Of a stretch of DNA of 64,000 nt, positions 26,064 through 35,013 are shown one piece after another. The stretch spans positions 1-64,000 of the forward strand of contig NZ_JAEMUD010000004.1 of NCBI RefSeq assembly GCF_018342475.1. The letters run 5' to 3'. Below the pieces are notes generated by a model. The model was given only the letters and a program-made list of their open reading frames with translations, had not been told where the DNA came from and ran no database searches. How positions within the stretch are numbered: the first letter of the stretch is position 1; each line of letters starts with the position of its first letter. The DNA comes from Parachlamydia sp. AcF125 (GTDB lineage: Bacteria > Chlamydiota > Chlamydiia > Chlamydiales > Parachlamydiaceae). A program made the position numbers and the translations under genes.

Positions 26064-26771
26064 ATGCTCAAAACCCTTAACCTAACCTGCCATATAGAGA
26101 ATCAACCTTTAATCCAAAAAACCTCTCTCAGCTTTCTTCCGGGCCAACTCTACGGGTTAATGGGAGCAAATGGAGCGGGAAAATCTACCTTGCTAAAACT
26201 TTTGGCAGGGATCCAATCCCCCTCTGAAGGCTCTGTTTATTTTCAGGAAGAGAATTTACGAGACAAGGATCGTAAATGGATCAGTTCCCGTATTTCTTTT
26301 ATGGGAGAAAATCTTTTTATTCCCTATGCTTTTACTGCCTACGAAATCGTGCAAATGGGGTGTTACTTTTCAAAAAAGGCGCGGGAAAAGGAATGGATTT
26401 ATGCAAGGCTTGAAGATGTACATGCAACTCATCTTTCGGCTAGAATTTTTCATACCCTTTCGGCAGGAGAACAGCAAAGAGTTCTTATTGCCCAAGCTTT
26501 AGCAACAGGAGCCTCCACCCTTCTCTTCGATGAACCGACCAGTCACCTAGATATTTATCACAGTCGGGAGATTTGGGGTCACCTGAAACTCTTGTCTCAA
26601 AAAGGCAAAACAATTATCGCTTCTACCCATGATTTTGAGGGGGTCAAACAATTTTGCACTCAAACCCTATTAATTAGCCAAACTCTTATTTTGGGTCCTG
26701 GCAATTTTTCAGACATTTTAAATCCTGCAACCTTTGAAAAAAGTTTTTTCACTCGGCAACTCACCCCTTAG
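26064..26771 (+). CDS. ABC importer ATPase (FecE/BtuD type)
   Basis: 235 aa cytoplasmic ATPase. Walker A GANGAGKST at residues 34-42, Q-loop region near 86, signature LSAGEQQRV near 132, Walker B TLLFDEPTSHLD near 158 and the switch His in ASTHDFEG. It starts 3 bases after the permease stop and completes the three-gene importer. The signature motif has SAGEQ rather than the common SGGE/SGGQ. No repressor binding site for metal control was recognised upstream of the operon. Confidence 0.92.
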   Translation: MLKTLNLTCHIENQPLIQKTSLSFLPGQLYGLMGANGAGKSTLLKLLAGIQSPSEGSVYFQEENLRDKDRKWISSRISFMGENLFIPYAFTAYEIVQMGCYFSKKAREKEWIYARLEDVHATHLSARIFHTLSAGEQQRVLIAQALATGASTLLFDEPTSHLDIYHSREIWGHLKLLSQKGKTIIASTHDFEGVKQFCTQTLLISQTLILGPGNFSDILNPATFEKSFFTRQLTP

Positions 26772-27461
26772 CCTCTTCTCAAGCCCTCTTTCGCGCTTGT
26801 AAAATTTATTCCAATTTTATGATGGATAGACCTCTTTTCAAAAAAGATCTAACAGACAAGCAAAAGAAGTTTTATTTTCGCCTCTGTAAAAAATGGTTTT
26901 AAAACTCTTCTTATGCCCCTTCCTGCTTCGTCCATTGAGATCCATTTTACAGGCTATTCAGCAAGTAAGGGCATGAAAAGGAGAAATTATTTACAAAACT
27001 AATGGCAGCTCCTCTTCTTGGGCTAAAGAGAAAACGGTAGAAGCCTTTTTGCACAAAAATCAAGCCATAGCCGCCCTGCTAGGCAGACAGGTTTCCCTCT
27101 AGGGGCGCTTTCTTTTTTCTTGAATCTCCGCCGCAAGCGCGGCATACGATAAGCAGCATTTTCGCTAGCGGCGAATAAGGAACTACTCTGCTTCTCCCTT
27201 TCTTTACGAATGGATGGAATAAATTTTTTTTGGATATTTTGTCGATGTGAATAATGTCTTTCATAGAACCCTTCTCGAAATTTGGGTATGAAATTAAGAG
27301 AGAATCCTCTCTTTTACTTTTCTAGCCCAAAAAGGCCTTTGAAATTTTTACCTTCTTATTCACTGGAAAATTTCGTCCCAAACTGCTATTCTAAAATAAA
27401 TTTAAATTTAATAAAATTGCCCGCTTATTCAAATTAAAAAGCGATCGAAAAGGAACAAAGT
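26772..27461. other. Intergenic stretch with broken coding-like runs
   Basis: About 690 bases. Plus-strand runs such as MMDRPLFKKDLTDKQKKFYF (about 26820) and NGSSSSWAKEKTVEAFLHKN (about 27000-27100, ending in TAG) look like scraps of former genes but are unrecognised. A 61-codon minus-strand ORF (27079-27264) crosses a GC-richer patch with TTCGCTAGCGGCGAA (about 27162-27176), possibly part of a dispersed repeat. No intact gene is called. Confidence 0.4.
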
Positions 27462-28793
27462 ATGACAAATAGTGTGCAAGATAGTTTTAACCATTTTCTA
27501 TTAGGATCCAATAAAGCTGGCTCCAACAATCTGTCGCCGCCCTCTGCAAAAAAATTTACAAAAGCAATTTCAGTAGAAAACGCCATCTCCGCTGTGATAG
27601 GAAATTTTTTCACTAAGTTTATCGCTCGCTTAAAGCTCTTTATTACAAAGTATGAATGGTTTAATGAAAAAAACCTTATGAGAAGAATTAACTCGCACAA
27701 CTTAAAAGACCTAAATAAGCTCGCAAATTTATTTAAAAATGCTTACCCGAGCCTTACAAAAGAAAACAAAAAAATTTCGCATTTTGTGGAAAATTTTGTT
27801 AAACCGGCGAGAGATAAAAAAGCCTATGAAAAATTCACAAAAGACTTAAACGACGACGCAGTGAAAAAGCAGCTTGAAAACGTCTATGCCGAATACCTTT
27901 TAAAATGCCTGAAAAAAAATATCACCGCACATGACCTTGTACTAGAGGAGGGTGGTATTGGTCCTTTGATAAATGCAAAAAGTCCTGAGGAGATCGATAC
28001 GCTAATTAACGACTATTTGGGCCCTGACCTTCGCCGCGATTTGGAACACTTCACCCACGATCCCGATTTGTGCCAAGCTTTATATCTCAACATGCCGCAC
28101 CGAAATCATCAATTGATTCAAGAATTGGTACACGATGGGATCACGGCAGAGATGATTTTTGAAGCCGAAACGGATCTCCCTATGAAAACGACTGCTAAAA
28201 GCATGCTAGGCTTTATCGCCCAAAATTCGGAAAACTGTTTTTGTGAGAATGTTAAAATATTTCTAGACGAAAACTATAGTCCATTTGCAAGCAATTTTGC
28301 AGAGGGAAAAGGGGAAGAAGAAAAAGAAGAAATTGTAGCGGCTCTAATCGGGCTATTAAAGACTGGGCGAGACGCTCCCGCACGCTTACTTATCCCTCTC
28401 TTAGCCACACAAAAAAAATCGGCTAAGAAGCTGACAGGCTATCCTTCCCCAACATTCAAACAAATCCTTTCCCAGTTAAAAAACTTGGGCACACAAAAAG
28501 AGATTATCCAGCAAGCCCTGCTAGGCAAGCTTTTTTTTAAAGAACAACGGGAAAAATATAAAGCTTCAATCGACACTTTTTTTGCGCGTTCGTTTAACAG
28601 CTATAGTTATCAGGATCAGGACCTTGCGCGCCTATTACCTCTTTTCAATAATTTTGATGACTATACAGCTAGCCTCATTGAAAGATTCGTCCAAAGGGGA
28701 AGTAAAGAGGACCCCTATGATTTTGAAAAAATAAAGGGATCTTTAGCTGGGATTTCTATTATAGAGAAAATTCAGCAAATATTGGCTGAATAA
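27462..28793 (+). CDS. Lineage-specific helical protein, paralog A
   Basis: 443 aa, rich in Lys, Leu, Phe and Asn, no signal peptide and no known domain. It looks all-helical. It shares a recognisable pattern with the protein at 31764: an N-terminal NFFTKFIARLKLF segment followed by LKDLNKLANLFKNA (the other has NFFKKFLHQLLCFF and LPTLNKINHLFKTA), and a later DPDLCQAL...DGITAEMI (other: DPELFDFC...TGITAEYL). So they are probably diverged duplicates. Function is unknown; large, helical, lineage-specific proteins in chlamydiae are often effectors or inclusion proteins, but nothing here proves secretion. The ATG is preceded by AAAGGAACAAAGT. Confidence 0.8.
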   Translation: MTNSVQDSFNHFLLGSNKAGSNNLSPPSAKKFTKAISVENAISAVIGNFFTKFIARLKLFITKYEWFNEKNLMRRINSHNLKDLNKLANLFKNAYPSLTKENKKISHFVENFVKPARDKKAYEKFTKDLNDDAVKKQLENVYAEYLLKCLKKNITAHDLVLEEGGIGPLINAKSPEEIDTLINDYLGPDLRRDLEHFTHDPDLCQALYLNMPHRNHQLIQELVHDGITAEMIFEAETDLPMKTTAKSMLGFIAQNSENCFCENVKIFLDENYSPFASNFAEGKGEEEKEEIVAALIGLLKTGRDAPARLLIPLLATQKKSAKKLTGYPSPTFKQILSQLKNLGTQKEIIQQALLGKLFFKEQREKYKASIDTFFARSFNSYSYQDQDLARLLPLFNNFDDYTASLIERFVQRGSKEDPYDFEKIKGSLAGISIIEKIQQILAE

Positions 28794-28907
28794 AATTTCT
28801 CTGCATTACTTCTTAAAATAAAATTCAAATCCTTATTCCCAACATCGGGGGACAAAGTTTTTTTGTGCTCATCTCAAGTCATAAAGCCTTCTCCTTACTA
28901 GGGAAGC

Positions 28908-28936
28908 TTGACAAGTGCTCTCGGATAATTTAACAT
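28908..28936 (+). promoter_or_regulatory. Candidate sigma-70-type promoter
   Basis: TTGACA (28908-28913), 17 bases, then TAACAT (28931-28936), about 125 bases upstream of the YkgJ-type gene. The -35 is perfect and the -10 matches four of six. The rest of the 268-base gap 28794-29061 holds nothing else obvious. Confidence 0.45.
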
Positions 28937-29061
28937 TTTAGCTTAAAAGCTTCTCATTTAAAGAAAAAGAATGCCACCTTTGTTTTAGACGCTAGGTAGA
29001 TTATTTTTTAATCTTTTTGTCGAAGCTGGAATGCGGCAAATTTACAATAATCGGGATTAAA

Positions 29062-29517
29062 ATGTCAGAGAAACGCATACCCATGTTTAATGAACCAGAG
29101 AAAGAGCCTCTTTGGTATACACAAGGACTTTCTTTCGAATGCACAGGATGCGGCCAGTGCTGTACGGGAGCACCTGGCTATGTGTGGATTTCCGCAGAAG
29201 AAATAAGCCTGCTAGCTTCTCATTTAAACCTTTCTCTCGATCAGTTTTCTGAAAAATATTTGCGTAAAGTCGGAAATCGCTTTTCATTAAGAGAACACCC
29301 CCAAACATTCGACTGCGTTTTCTTAAAAGACAAAAAATGTGAGGTGTATGCTTTCCGTCCAAAACAGTGTCGTACTTTTCCATGGTGGCCGCAATTGTTA
29401 AAATCAAGAAAAGATTGGGAGGAAGCAGCCATACGGTGTGAAGGGATGCGCAGCAACGCCCCCGCTGTCCCTTTTGAGACTATACAGCACCAACTCTCTA
29501 TTCAAGCTTCTTTATAG
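29062..29517 (+). CDS. YkgJ-family cysteine-cluster protein
   Basis: 151 aa from ATG 29062; the ORF opens at 29017 but MSEKRIPMF looks like the natural start. The N-terminal cluster CTGCGQCC and the later KKCEVYAFRPKQCRTFPWWP plus RCEG are the signature of the YkgJ/UPF0153 (CxxCxxCC) family, thought to bind zinc or an iron-sulfur cluster. Biochemical role is not established. The protein is soluble. Its partner is unclear: the next sequence is a dead mrp-like gene, and Mrp proteins carry Fe-S clusters, but a functional link is speculation. Confidence 0.85.
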   Translation: MSEKRIPMFNEPEKEPLWYTQGLSFECTGCGQCCTGAPGYVWISAEEISLLASHLNLSLDQFSEKYLRKVGNRFSLREHPQTFDCVFLKDKKCEVYAFRPKQCRTFPWWPQLLKSRKDWEEAAIRCEGMRSNAPAVPFETIQHQLSIQASL

Positions 29518-29544
29518 CTCATGGAGCAGGCTTTATCTCAAATT

Positions 29545-29930
29545 GGCGCAGCGACCGACTTAATTTCTCGGCAAAAGGAAAGATTGGCAAATCGGCTGTT
29601 ACTATAAGCCTTGCCGTTGCTCTTGCGCAAAAAATTTTATCAGCAGGCCTTTTATAAGCTGATCTTTATGGATTTACTATCCCAATTAGAAATTCTTATT
29701 GTCGGATTAATCGAAAATATGGCAGGTTTCACACCACCGGACACTAGCTATACCTGCGCCTTTTTTGGTGAAGGAAAGCTGAGGATATTGTCAAAAAATT
29801 TCAGCCCTCTCTTTTAGATCGTGTCCCTTTTCACCCCTCTATTTGTAGAGAGGTGATGAAGGGGTTCTTGTGCCATTTTTATAGCAGCCAGGCAGGACCC
29901 CCCTTTTCATTTAATAGTCCACGAACTCTT
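29545..29930 (+). pseudogene. Mrp/ApbC-type P-loop ATPase remnant
   Basis: One plus-strand frame reads SAKGKIGKSAVTISLAVALA (a damaged SGKGGVGKS P-loop), then a stop within GLL*ADLYGFTIP, matching the GLIDADIYGPSIP region. A second frame gives VGLIENMAGFTPPDTS, matching the VVENM motif, and a third gives a FHPSICREGDEGV-like tail. The order matches Mrp/ApbC iron-sulfur carrier ATPases, but most of the middle is deleted and at least two frameshifts and a stop are present. Its tail runs into the region upstream of the phosphohexomutase start. Confidence 0.7.
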
Positions 29931-29960
29931 GCAACTAAGTCCAATTTATTGAGGAAGCTA

Positions 29961-31736
29961 ATGACACAGTTTAATGAAAAAATTGCTCTCGACCCTATTG
30001 CCCAAACCAACGTCAATCGCTGGTTAGAAGAGGCTTATGATGAAGAGACAAAGCAAGCAATTCGCCACCTTCTAGAAGAAAATCCCGAAGAAATTGTGGA
30101 TGCTTTTTACACCACTCTTTCTTTTGGTACAGGCGGGTTGCGTGGAATCATGGGCATCGGCACAAACCGTATGAATCCCTATACTGTTAGAGCAGCTTCC
30201 CAAGGAGTCGCCAATTACCTTTTGCAACAAAAAGATGGGCAGGAGAAAACCGTTTTTGTTGGCTATGATTCGCGCCATTCCTCTCAGTTATTTGCTGAAG
30301 AAACAGCCAAAGTTTTTGCCGGGAATGGGATTAAAGCCTACCTGTGCAAACACCTTCGCCCCACTCCCTATGTTTCTTTCGGCTGCCGATATAAAAAATG
30401 CCAAGCAGCCGTCATGGTAACAGCTTCCCACAATCCCCCTGAATATAATGGGTACAAAGTTTATTGGAGCGATGGGGGCCAAGTTCTCCCCCCGCACGAT
30501 AAAGCGATTATGGCTGAAGTGAACAAAATCGTAGATTTATCTATGATCCGCCAAGTCAAATCTCTTGAACACCCGTTGATAGAAAGGGTGGAAGAAGAGA
30601 TCGACCAAGCTTATCTAAAAGCGATTGAATCTCTCCAAATGTACTCTGAAGAAAATAAAGTTCATGGAAAAGAATTAAGGATCGTATACACGAGCCTGCA
30701 TGGCACAGGCATTAGCCTCATGCCCCAGGCTTTTAAACAATGGGGATTTGAAACCATTCATTATGTGAAAGATCAGATCCTTGCAGATGGAAATTTCCCC
30801 ACCGTGCATTATCCTAATCCAGAAGAACCAGAAGCATTATCTATGGGTATTGATCTGCTCAAACAGCAAAATGCCGATCTCTTAATTGCAACTGATCCAG
30901 ATGCCGATCGGGTAGGCGTAGCCGTGAAACATGGAGGGACTATCCACATTTTGACAGGAAACCAAGTAGCCTGCATCTGCTTAGCCCATATATGCGAAGC
31001 TTTGACGCAAAAAAAACAAATGCCCGAACGCGCCGCCTTTATTAAAACAATTGTCACCACGGAGTTGTTTAAAAGTATTGTCGAAGCCTACCATAAGACA
31101 TGCTTTAACGTTCTTCCTGGTTTTAAATACATTGCTCAGCATATTCATGAATGGGAACAAGAAAAAAACGGTTATCAATATGTCTTTGGAGGGGAAGAAT
31201 CTTGTGGCTACCTCTTCGGCACTCAAGCGCGGGATAAAGACGCACTCCTTTCAAGCTTATTAGTTTGCGAAGCTGCCCTGCATGCTAAGAAAAACAATCA
31301 AACTTTAGTCGATCTCTTAAACTCCCTCTATCAAAAACATGGCTTCTACCTAGAAAAATTGCTTTCCTTGCAATTCGAAGAGACCAAATTAGATAAAGAG
31401 AGGATGGCAAAAGGTATGCAAAAATTACGCGCCTCTCCTCCCACCTCCATCGGAGGAGTCGAAGTTATCAGGATCGAAGATTTTCAAACTTCTATTAAGA
31501 CCGAACTAAAAACAGGTAAGCAAGAGTTTATTGGGCTTCCCAAATCGAACGTCCTTCTCTTTTGGCTAGAAGATGGAAGCAAAATTATTGCGCGACCTTC
31601 CGGAACTGAGCCAAAAATCAAACTCTATTGCGGAGTAAAGAGGAAAGGTTTTCACTCTATTGAAGAAGTGGCACAAGCTGCATCCCAATATGCAGATCAA
31701 CTCCTTTCAGAAATTCAAAATATCCTAAAGAGTTAA
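29961..31736 (+). CDS. Phosphoglucomutase/phosphomannomutase family protein
   Basis: 591 aa alpha-D-phosphohexomutase. Motifs: GTGGLRGIMG near residue 50, the active-serine loop TASHNPPEYNGYKVY near 155, the Mg site ATDPDADRVG near 315, the sugar-binding GGEESCGYL near 412 and the phosphate-binding RPSGTEPKIK near 555. The length of about 590 fits the longer PGM2-like group that handles glucose-, mannose- or pentose-phosphates. The start is ATG 29961 with GAGGAAG upstream; an upstream extension to 29853 is the tail of the dead mrp gene and is rejected. It would feed glucose-1-phosphate to GlgC at 18.9-20.3 kb. The next gene starts 27 bases later. Confidence 0.92.
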   Translation: MTQFNEKIALDPIAQTNVNRWLEEAYDEETKQAIRHLLEENPEEIVDAFYTTLSFGTGGLRGIMGIGTNRMNPYTVRAASQGVANYLLQQKDGQEKTVFVGYDSRHSSQLFAEETAKVFAGNGIKAYLCKHLRPTPYVSFGCRYKKCQAAVMVTASHNPPEYNGYKVYWSDGGQVLPPHDKAIMAEVNKIVDLSMIRQVKSLEHPLIERVEEEIDQAYLKAIESLQMYSEENKVHGKELRIVYTSLHGTGISLMPQAFKQWGFETIHYVKDQILADGNFPTVHYPNPEEPEALSMGIDLLKQQNADLLIATDPDADRVGVAVKHGGTIHILTGNQVACICLAHICEALTQKKQMPERAAFIKTIVTTELFKSIVEAYHKTCFNVLPGFKYIAQHIHEWEQEKNGYQYVFGGEESCGYLFGTQARDKDALLSSLLVCEAALHAKKNNQTLVDLLNSLYQKHGFYLEKLLSLQFEETKLDKERMAKGMQKLRASPPTSIGGVEVIRIEDFQTSIKTELKTGKQEFIGLPKSNVLLFWLEDGSKIIARPSGTEPKIKLYCGVKRKGFHSIEEVAQAASQYADQLLSEIQNILKS

Positions 31737-31763
31737 GTTACTTTATTTAATTAAAGGAGCAAT

Positions 31764-33794
31764 ATGTCAAGCACTGTGACAGCGATCACAACCTACCGTA
31801 AGGCAGAAAGCTTAGAAATTGGCTTGCCAAAACAAACTTTAAGCGTGAAACAGGCAATAGCTTGTTTAGACTCTAATTTTTTTAAAAAATTTTTACACCA
31901 GTTGCTATGTTTTTTTCAGGGAAAAGGGTTTGTAAACTCCAAATATATCGCCAAGCGGCTGGAAGAGACAGACTTACCTACGCTTAATAAAATAAATCAC
32001 CTTTTTAAAACAGCGAAAGGCCTCGCAGAACAAAATAAAGGCAATTTAGATCAATCCGATCAAAAAAAAGATGCCTTGTTTTTTTTGAAATTCAAAGAAA
32101 AACTTTCTAAGCCATTTCTCAACTTATTGCAAAAAACCTATATTTCTAAATTTACTAAAGATCCTGAGCTCTTCGATTTTTGCCATAGCCTTCCTTCTGA
32201 AAGGCTGCAATCTATCCAAAAATGGGCTCAAACAGGCATAACTGCTGAATATCTAGCAAAGAAATATCAAAAAAATCCGAGCGATCGCCCCCTCGACATC
32301 TTAAAAAGCTTGCTTACCGATGAATCTCGCTTTAAGGAGGTGAATGAAAATCTCAAGCACATTTACTCTCCCCTTAAGAATTTAGACTTTTCTCTTGAAG
32401 AGCTTATAAAAGAATTGAATGGCGGCCTTCTTGAAACTTACACCTCACAGGACACTTCAGAAAGCCTTACTGGAATTCACTCACTTACAATTTCTAATAC
32501 CCTCCTGAATGTGGCTTTCCCACCACAAACTGAGGAAATGCTCAAGAAGGCCTTTGATGATGCCAACACCTCTCATATGGTTTCCTTAGGCTATCTTCCC
32601 TATTTTGCCTTAGAACCCAAGCAAATTTATCCCCTCATAGAGGGAGAACCTATCAGCATTAAACTTAAACATGTCTCCTTTATTTCTCAGCAGGTTGTAA
32701 AAACAACCTTTTCAGTTATAAAAGAAGAGGAGGATCGATCTTCGATTATTAGAGAAGTTACATGGCTTGCCTATCTCAACTGGCCAGAATGTGGGACTCC
32801 CCCTTTTGAAGAATTTCAAGCTTTTCTTAAAAATGAAAAAGAGCTGCGTCAAAATAAGGGAGGGAAAGTTCCCTTAATTATCGGAAAAGATAATATGGCT
32901 CATGTCGGAATGTTCGTTCTTGCTGGCTACTTAAAAGCAAACGAGCAAGAGCCTCTTCCTATTCACTCCTCCATAAAGAAGGTGGCAAAAACTTTAGGCC
33001 GCACAGCTATACCTAAAACTCCTGAAGAGGTTGCTTTTATATATGCATCCTTGCAAAAGCCCTCTCTATCAGTTAAAGAAGCCTCCTTGCTTAACAATAC
33101 CCCTACAACCCAAACTTTTGAGGAATTAGCGGCAGCGATTTTCACTTCCTTTAATCCAGACGAAAAAGCGACTGCGAAGCAAGTGGCTGAAATTATCTCC
33201 ACCTTAAAAATCTTAGGAATCACGGAAAAAGACATTGAAACCCCTTCTGAAGGGATTCTTGCTGCTATATCGACCTTTTATAAAAACCATATTTTCTGGC
33301 AGGAGCTTAAACCTGAAGTTAAGAAGCAAATCGACCGTTTTGGATGGACAACGGTTGAAGAGCTAAAAGCCTTATTAATCCCCAAAATTTTAACTTCAGC
33401 GATCGAAGAACATAAGAAAAAGCATACGGCCACATTAAAAAACCTGCACACCCTCCTTTTTCCAAAAGATAAAGGGGAAGCTTCTAAGACACATAAAGCG
33501 CTGCTTGCAAAGCTGTTGACAAGCTCCACATTTGCTGAAAAAATAGAGCAAACACCAGCCGCCTACGAAAGTTTAAGAAATCTTTTGCTTTATCAGATTT
33601 CTTGTGTAGAGCTTATCTCGCTTTTTGAACAACATCAGCCAGCCCTCATTGAAAAGCTAAAGATTGTAAATCCTGCATTTTTCATCGATGGAGATACCAA
33701 TAAAAATTTAGATTTGTGGAGTATTTTTCAAGAGGAAAGGTTATTTTTAGCTGTTTTACAAACGTTAAAGACCCTAAAAGAAAAATCCTCATAA
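31764..33794 (+). CDS. Lineage-specific helical protein, paralog B
   Basis: 676 aa with AAAGGAG before the ATG. No signal peptide, no membrane helix, no domain I recognise; it is Lys/Leu/Glu-rich and mostly helical. Its first ~220 residues share the segment order of the 443-aa protein at 27462 (see that entry), after which it carries about 450 extra residues including EVTWLAYLNWPECGTPPFEE near 330-350. That short block resembles the WPDxGxP loop seen in protein-tyrosine phosphatases of secreted effectors, but no upstream Cys-x5-Arg loop is evident, so I do not call it one. It is close behind the phosphohexomutase gene, so maybe co-transcribed. Confidence 0.8.
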   Translation: MSSTVTAITTYRKAESLEIGLPKQTLSVKQAIACLDSNFFKKFLHQLLCFFQGKGFVNSKYIAKRLEETDLPTLNKINHLFKTAKGLAEQNKGNLDQSDQKKDALFFLKFKEKLSKPFLNLLQKTYISKFTKDPELFDFCHSLPSERLQSIQKWAQTGITAEYLAKKYQKNPSDRPLDILKSLLTDESRFKEVNENLKHIYSPLKNLDFSLEELIKELNGGLLETYTSQDTSESLTGIHSLTISNTLLNVAFPPQTEEMLKKAFDDANTSHMVSLGYLPYFALEPKQIYPLIEGEPISIKLKHVSFISQQVVKTTFSVIKEEEDRSSIIREVTWLAYLNWPECGTPPFEEFQAFLKNEKELRQNKGGKVPLIIGKDNMAHVGMFVLAGYLKANEQEPLPIHSSIKKVAKTLGRTAIPKTPEEVAFIYASLQKPSLSVKEASLLNNTPTTQTFEELAAAIFTSFNPDEKATAKQVAEIISTLKILGITEKDIETPSEGILAAISTFYKNHIFWQELKPEVKKQIDRFGWTTVEELKALLIPKILTSAIEEHKKKHTATLKNLHTLLFPKDKGEASKTHKALLAKLLTSSTFAEKIEQTPAAYESLRNLLLYQISCVELISLFEQHQPALIEKLKIVNPAFFIDGDTNKNLDLWSIFQEERLFLAVLQTLKTLKEKSS

Positions 33795-34227
33795 CCTTTT
33801 AGGGAACGGCAGAAAGGCCTCTAAAGATTATACCCTCAAAGAGGCCGCTGTTTAAATAAAAATCGCCATGAATACTTACAACCTTGTCATGGCGGAAAAT
33901 AAGCTCGGCTTGTTTATTTAAGCCATGGAGAGCTGATGCCTAAAGAAAGATAGCCTTTAAAGCTAAGAAGTAGGAGTTTCAAAAGCCCTATGTGTACTTG
34001 AGACGCCTACTTTTACAGACGTTTTCTTGCCCTTCTCTGCTTCCCTTTACCTTTAAAGGTGAGATGGAAAAGCTGCTTGCATAGCTTATGGGAAAGCCCT
34101 CGGTTTTTCTTTCTCAAAAGGGCCTGACAGGGAAACCATAAAACTTGAACCTGCTGTCTAACCTTTCGAAAAAGGCAACCTATCTCCCCTCTCTCATTGC
34201 ATGGAGAAATGCCATCGTTTTTTACAC
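33795..34227. other. Gap between convergent genes
   Basis: About 430 bases between a plus-strand and a minus-strand gene. It contains a bulged hairpin (AACGGC ... GGCCTCT / AGAGGCC-GCTGTT, about 33805-33853) that lacks a following T-run; it could still assist termination. No gene is seen. Confidence 0.4.
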
Positions 34228-34977
34228 CTATTCCCTCTCTTTTCTCCCCCCCTCATTTTTAGTTTTTTGTTTAGGCCGAATAAGCAAAAAATTCGCATCA
34301 TAAGTCAAAACGCCTAAAAGAATCGAACAGATGGCTCGATCCATACTTATATTATACTTCAGATCATAGGAATAGGGGTTTCTCACAAAAGGATCCGCTA
34401 TTAAGATTTCTTTTTTTTGCTTGTCGTAACCAAAAAGAACCACAAAATGTCCTTCTGGCTCCCCAGCAATGTCATCTTGCAGGTTTGAGGCCCCAATTTC
34501 GCGGCAGCTATGGTACAAAAAGGTTGAACTCAGCCCAGTCAAGATGGGAACGCCTTGACGCAAATAATGTCGAATTAAACTACGCGAAAGATCGCGAAAA
34601 CGAATTTTTCCTCCTAAGCGCAAAAACTCCAGATAAGCATTTGTGGCAATTTGCAGCTTTTTATTTTTTTTGGCGTCAGCCTGTTGTTTAAGTTTTTGGG
34701 CGAGTTGGATGTTTGATAGTGGCTTTGGCTCAAACCAGGTAGGATCAAAAACTTGCAAATTATAAGTGTAGATAGTGGCGTCATAACCCCGCTTTAAAGC
34801 ATGACATGCCAGCAAGACAGCCAATGTGCCTCCTTCTTCCAAAGAAGGAACCTCTTCTATCACTTTTGACAAGGGCACTACATCTCCATAGTAGTGGTAA
34901 ACCGCTTGCAGGCACGTTGGACCACAAGTAATTTCATTGGGTTGAGGAAGCATATTGATGGAAAGCTTTTGTTTCAT
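34228..34977 (-). CDS. C39/papain-like cysteine peptidase of amidoligase operon
   Basis: 249 aa. The catalytic Cys lies in EITCGPTCLQ (Cys18), the His in EGHFVVLFGYD (His177) and the Asp in ILIADPF (Asp195), the order seen in C39-like papain-fold peptidases. No signal peptide and no ABC transporter domain, so it acts in the cytoplasm rather than as a bacteriocin exporter peptidase. It is the last gene of a four-gene minus-strand operon (gap of 36 bases from the amidohydrolase-like gene). In related gene sets a papain-like peptidase accompanies ATP-grasp and GCS2-type ligases, and is thought to trim or release the peptide product. Product and substrate are unknown. Confidence 0.8.
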   Translation of the reverse strand: MKQKLSINMLPQPNEITCGPTCLQAVYHYYGDVVPLSKVIEEVPSLEEGGTLAVLLACHALKRGYDATIYTYNLQVFDPTWFEPKPLSNIQLAQKLKQQADAKKNKKLQIATNAYLEFLRLGGKIRFRDLSRSLIRHYLRQGVPILTGLSSTFLYHSCREIGASNLQDDIAGEPEGHFVVLFGYDKQKKEILIADPFVRNPYSYDLKYNISMDRAICSILLGVLTYDANFLLIRPKQKTKNEGGRKERE

Positions 34978-35013
34978 AATCCTGCCTATCGTTATTTCAC
35001 GATATATAAATAA

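Noticed and set aside
27079-27264. 61-codon minus-strand ORF ending CRACGGDSRKKKAP
   Set aside because: No ribosome site and it crosses a GC-richer patch with a palindrome; could be part of a dispersed repeat, which cannot be tested from one window.
33805-33853. Bulged hairpin after the 676-aa protein gene as a riboswitch or sRNA
   Set aside because: It is downstream of a stop codon between convergent genes, has no conserved riboswitch motif and no T-run.
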